From Clostridiales bacterium (lineage in GTDB: Bacteria > Bacillota > Clostridia > Lachnospirales > JAITVM01): a DNA stretch of 6,163 nucleotides. A model generated the notes under the pieces. It had not been told where the DNA came from, searched no databases, and saw nothing but the letters and a program-made list of their open reading frames with translations. The position numbers and the translations under genes are program-made. How positions within the stretch are numbered: the first letter of the stretch is position 1; every line of letters starts with the position of its first letter. The stretch lies in assembly GCA_031285815.1 (NCBI GenBank), contig JAITVM010000166.1, positions 1-6,163 on the forward strand. The letters are read 5' to 3'. Below are positions 5,738 through 6,163 of this stretch, in pieces.

Positions 5738-6163
5738 TTGCCGCATAAGCAACCTATTATAGGCATCACTATGGGCGACCCAGCCAGCATTGGCCCGGAG
5801 CTTTCTGCCCGTGCCTTGGCACTTGTGGCAAGCGTTAGCGAGGCAACCCGCGCCCAAGTGCATTATGCTGAAAAAATGGGGCTGGCCTTGTGATTGTGCC
5901 AACGCAAGATATTTTAGAAGGAAAAAGCATAAGCCCATATGTTCAAAAAGCTGCCATGCTATTAAAACAGAATAAGGATGTAATCTTCTTGCCCTCTTCA
6001 ACTTATGACCCGGGCTGAAATAGAAAAGTCTAACCAAGCAGGAAATATTTTAGGGCTAAGCCCATTAGAAATAAGCGGCCAAATCCAAAATATTATGTGG
6101 AAAACAACTTCCTTGATATTATCCCAGGCTCAAGTTTCCGGTTTGTTTTTAGCTGGTGGCGAC
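5738..6163 (+). pseudogene. Decayed pdxA / DUF1537 kinase fusion relic, cut by the window edge
   Basis: From TTG at 5738 the frame reads PIIGITMGDPASIGPELSAR, the N-terminus of PdxA-type 4-phosphate dehydrogenases (normal MGDPAGIGPE; here Gly has become Ser). Near 5815-5825 it passes into LVASVSEATRAQVHYAEKMG, which resembles the start of the C-terminal nucleotide-binding domain of DUF1537 four-carbon acid sugar kinases. TGA at 5891 ends it after 51 codons. The kinase-like reading resumes one base back (from 5890: VIVPTQDILEG to STYDP) and meets TGA at 6016. It resumes again after one extra G near 6013 and continues AEIEKSNQAGN to SGLFLAGGD at 6163. The last motif matches the L-T/A-GGD signature of the kinase. 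So there is one large internal deletion plus two frameshifts. Intact proteins of these families act together on threonate or erythronate. Sequencing error could explain the shifts but not the fusion. Confidence 0.8.

Noticed and set aside
5717..6037. 106-codon minus-strand open frame opposite the relic
   Set aside because: The plus strand carries recognisable PdxA and DUF1537 motifs in three frames; the opposite frame has no family features and covers the relic's ribosome site.
1..6163. CRISPR array, tRNA, insertion sequence or phage module
   Set aside because: No regularly spaced repeats, cloverleaf-like sequence, transposase or phage gene was seen on either strand.

Overview
The window looks like a low-GC Firmicutes chromosome, most probably a clostridial one. 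The basis is the AT-rich intergenic DNA, strong Shine-Dalgarno sites, use of TTG starts, a Firmicutes-style L20, a Firmicutes-style xylulokinase (WCDQRT and SGQMHG motifs) and a DUF4867 protein, a family I know mainly from Firmicutes sugar loci. Species cannot be named from the sequence.

Layout. (1) 1-333, plus strand: the end of rplT (ribosomal protein L20), cut by the left edge. (2) 334-454: a short convergent intergenic region with a long, nearly symmetric hairpin that can terminate transcription from both sides. (3) 455-5224, minus strand: a four-gene sugar catabolic operon, read right to left as xylB (xylulokinase), a DUF4867 protein, an L-fucose/L-arabinose isomerase family protein and a LacI-type regulator. 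Gaps are 18, 64 and 44 bases, with no obvious terminator between genes. (4) 5225-5737: a 513-base, very AT-rich divergent control region. It holds a perfect-consensus sigma-A promoter (TTGACA, 17 bases, TATAAT) for the operon, a structured 141-base leader, and a separate promoter pointing right. (5) 5738-6163, plus strand: a decayed gene. Its start encodes the N-terminus of a PdxA-type dehydrogenase, which runs straight into the C-terminal part of a DUF1537 four-carbon acid sugar kinase and then breaks by two frameshifts.

How it fits together. The isomerase would convert an aldose to a ketose, the kinase would phosphorylate the ketose, and the LacI protein, encoded last, would sense a sugar and control the operon including itself. 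The exact sugar is not settled. The isomerase is of the FucI family rather than XylA, but the kinase looks like xylulokinase, so D-xylose, D-arabinose or a related pentose are all possible. The DUF4867 protein has no established function, but carries cupin-like His/Glu positions. No transporter is in the window. The pdxA/DUF1537 relic suggests this lineage once had a four-carbon sugar acid (threonate or erythronate type) pathway here and has lost it.

I found no CRISPR array, tRNA, rRNA, insertion sequence or phage gene. The strongest leads are the non-XylA isomerase/xylulokinase/DUF4867 module, the structured operon leader with two competing hairpins, and the fused pseudogene that still has an intact-looking promoter and ribosome binding site.
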